Shown: positions 6,721 through 7,717 of the stretch, in pieces
How positions within the stretch are numbered: position 1 is the stretch's first letter
How the letters are laid out: every line of letters begins with the position of its first letter
Assembly (NCBI GenBank): GCA_051010055.1
Contig: JBPCVY010000109.1
Span: 1-7,717 of the forward strand
Reading direction: 5' to 3'
Length of the DNA stretch: 7,717 nucleotides
Source of the DNA: CAJQND01 sp051010055
GTDB lineage: Bacteria > Pseudomonadota > Alphaproteobacteria > Rhizobiales > CAJQND01
The notes under the pieces: generated by a model
The model's database searches: none
Seen by the model: the letters and a program-made list of their open reading frames with translations, nothing else
Told to the model about the DNA's origin: nothing
Position numbers and translations under genes: made by a program

Positions 6721-7717
6721 ATGAAGACGAAGCTCACAAGAAGATCGTTTAACGTGCTGGCCGGTGCAAGCGCTGCCGCTGCCGGCCTTGGAAGTGTCCC
6801 GGCCTTTGCAGCCAAGATCAAAGTTGCCGGCATTTACACCCAGCCAATTCAGCAAAAGTGGGACGCACGGCTTCATGAGGGCCTGGAAGCTGCAAAGGCA
6901 AAGGGCGAGATTGACTATGTATTTTCCGAAAAGGTTGCAAACACGGACTATATCCGCGTCTTGAGGGAATATTGCGAAAGCGGCGTGCAGATGATTGTCG
7001 GTGAGGCGTTCGGGATATCCAAGGAAGCGCGCAAAGTTTCCGATGAATATCCGAAAATCGCGTTCCTCATGGGCGATCCGTTCGAGCCGCACGGCAGTAA
7101 TTTCGCTGTATTCGATAACTACATCCACGAGCCTTGCTATCTGATGGGCATTCTTGCCGGCTCCATGACCAAATCGAACAAGCTTGGCATGGTGGGCGGC
7201 TATCCAATCGGTGAAGTGAACCGGCTGTTCCATGCTTTCATAAATGGCGCCAAGTCGGTCAATCCGGACATCCAGGTGAAAGTGACGTTCATTGGCTCCT
7301 GGTATGACCCGCCAAAGGCGAAAGAAGCAGCGTTTGCGCAAGTTGAAGCAGGCGTTGATGTGCTCTATGCGGAACGGGCGGGAGTGGTGGATGCTGCCCG
7401 CGATAAGGGCATTATTGCGTTCGGAAACGTTAATGACATGAACAAGGAAGAAAACGGCAAGGACGTGGTTGTCACATCTGCTCTCTGGCACATGGAAAAC
7501 GCCATTGCCCATGCCATTTCCCTGGTGAAGGCCGGCAACTTCAAGGCTGAAAACTACAAGGAATGGACAATGATGCAGAAGGGCGGCGCGAGCCTTGCGC
7601 CGTACTACGAATTCGAAGACAAAATCCCGCCAGACGCGAAGTCTAAGGTGGAAGATCTCAAGAAGAAGATCCTGGCTGGAGAATATACCGTGGAAATCAA
7701 CGACAACGAGCCAAAGT
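6721..7717 (+). CDS. BMP/Med-family substrate-binding protein, Tat-exported, 3' end cut by window
   Basis: The frame is open from the ATG to the window edge (332 codons plus one base) and ends near the expected family C-terminus, so probably only a few residues are missing. The N-terminus is a twin-arginine signal: TRRSFN at 6-11, a hydrophobic Ala-rich segment, and a likely cleavage after AFA at residue 30. The mature part starts IKVAGIYTQP and shows the BMP/Med layout: the family's GMVGGYPIGEVNR at 156-168, NGAKSVNP at 175-182, SWYDPPKAKEAA at 193-204, and GVDVLYAERAGVVDAARDKG at 211-230. Members bind nucleosides or purine bases; from memory a related Brucella protein was crystallised with adenine. 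It follows the hairpin and probably starts a second importer with its own ATPase and permeases to the right. Nucleoside or nucleobase uptake fits the catabolic genes upstream. Ligand is inferred. Confidence 0.9.
   Translation, partial: MKTKLTRRSFNVLAGASAAAAGLGSVPAFAAKIKVAGIYTQPIQQKWDARLHEGLEAAKAKGEIDYVFSEKVANTDYIRVLREYCESGVQMIVGEAFGISKEARKVSDEYPKIAFLMGDPFEPHGSNFAVFDNYIHEPCYLMGILAGSMTKSNKLGMVGGYPIGEVNRLFHAFINGAKSVNPDIQVKVTFIGSWYDPPKAKEAAFAQVEAGVDVLYAERAGVVDAARDKGIIAFGNVNDMNKEENGKDVVVTSALWHMENAIAHAISLVKAGNFKAENYKEWTMMQKGGASLAPYYEFEDKIPPDAKSKVEDLKKKILAGEYTVEINDNEPK

Noticed and set aside
6703..7512. Long antisense reading frame of 269 codons on the minus strand
   Set aside because: It lies opposite the BMP-family gene, whose forward frame has clear family motifs and a Tat signal. 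The antisense product shows no recognisable motif and is best explained as a shadow frame.

Overview
The window reads as one tightly packed, forward-strand gene cluster from an alphaproteobacterium. By overall protein character I would guess Rhizobiales/Hyphomicrobiales; that assignment comes from remembered family resemblance and moderately GC-rich codon use, not from a marker gene. All seven recognisable genes point the same way. The first six form an almost gapless run, with intergenic gaps of 6 to 35 bases or overlapping ends. The seventh follows after 73 bases and runs off the right edge.

Layout. Positions 1-109 hold no complete gene, only a short leader with a small inverted repeat. Positions 110-1357 encode an M20-family N-carbamoyl-amide hydrolase (beta-ureidopropionase-like). 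Positions 1369-2823 encode a dihydropyrimidinase/hydantoinase. Positions 2830-5625 encode an ABC ATPase and two permeases of the nitrate/sulfonate/taurine (NitT/TauT, SsuBC-like) type. Positions 5661-6647 encode a Sec-exported substrate-binding protein of the NMT1/THI5-like family. A strong GC-rich hairpin lies at 6668-6694. From 6721 to the window end is a BMP/Med-family (nucleoside/purine-type) substrate-binding protein with a twin-arginine signal, cut by the window edge very near its expected C-terminus.

How they may work together. The two enzymes are steps two and three of reductive pyrimidine breakdown: a cyclic dihydropyrimidine (or hydantoin) is opened to an N-carbamoyl amino acid, which is then hydrolysed to the amino acid, CO2 and ammonia. 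The ATPase, two permeases and NMT1/THI5-like binding protein form a complete importer, and co-transcription suggests it brings in the ring compound or a close relative. The step-one enzyme, dihydropyrimidine dehydrogenase, is not in the window. The BMP-family protein probably begins a second importer whose ATPase and permeases would lie to the right. The whole reads as a nucleobase/nucleoside scavenging locus.

The most unusual points are an additional roughly 110-residue, four-helix membrane domain on the front of the second permease, an extended non-membrane linker in the first permease, and two unrelated binding proteins in one cluster that appear to use different export routes (Sec and Tat). 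I found no RNA gene, mobile element, CRISPR array or pseudogene. The families are familiar, so this is an accessory catabolic/transport locus with some odd architecture rather than a clearly new system.
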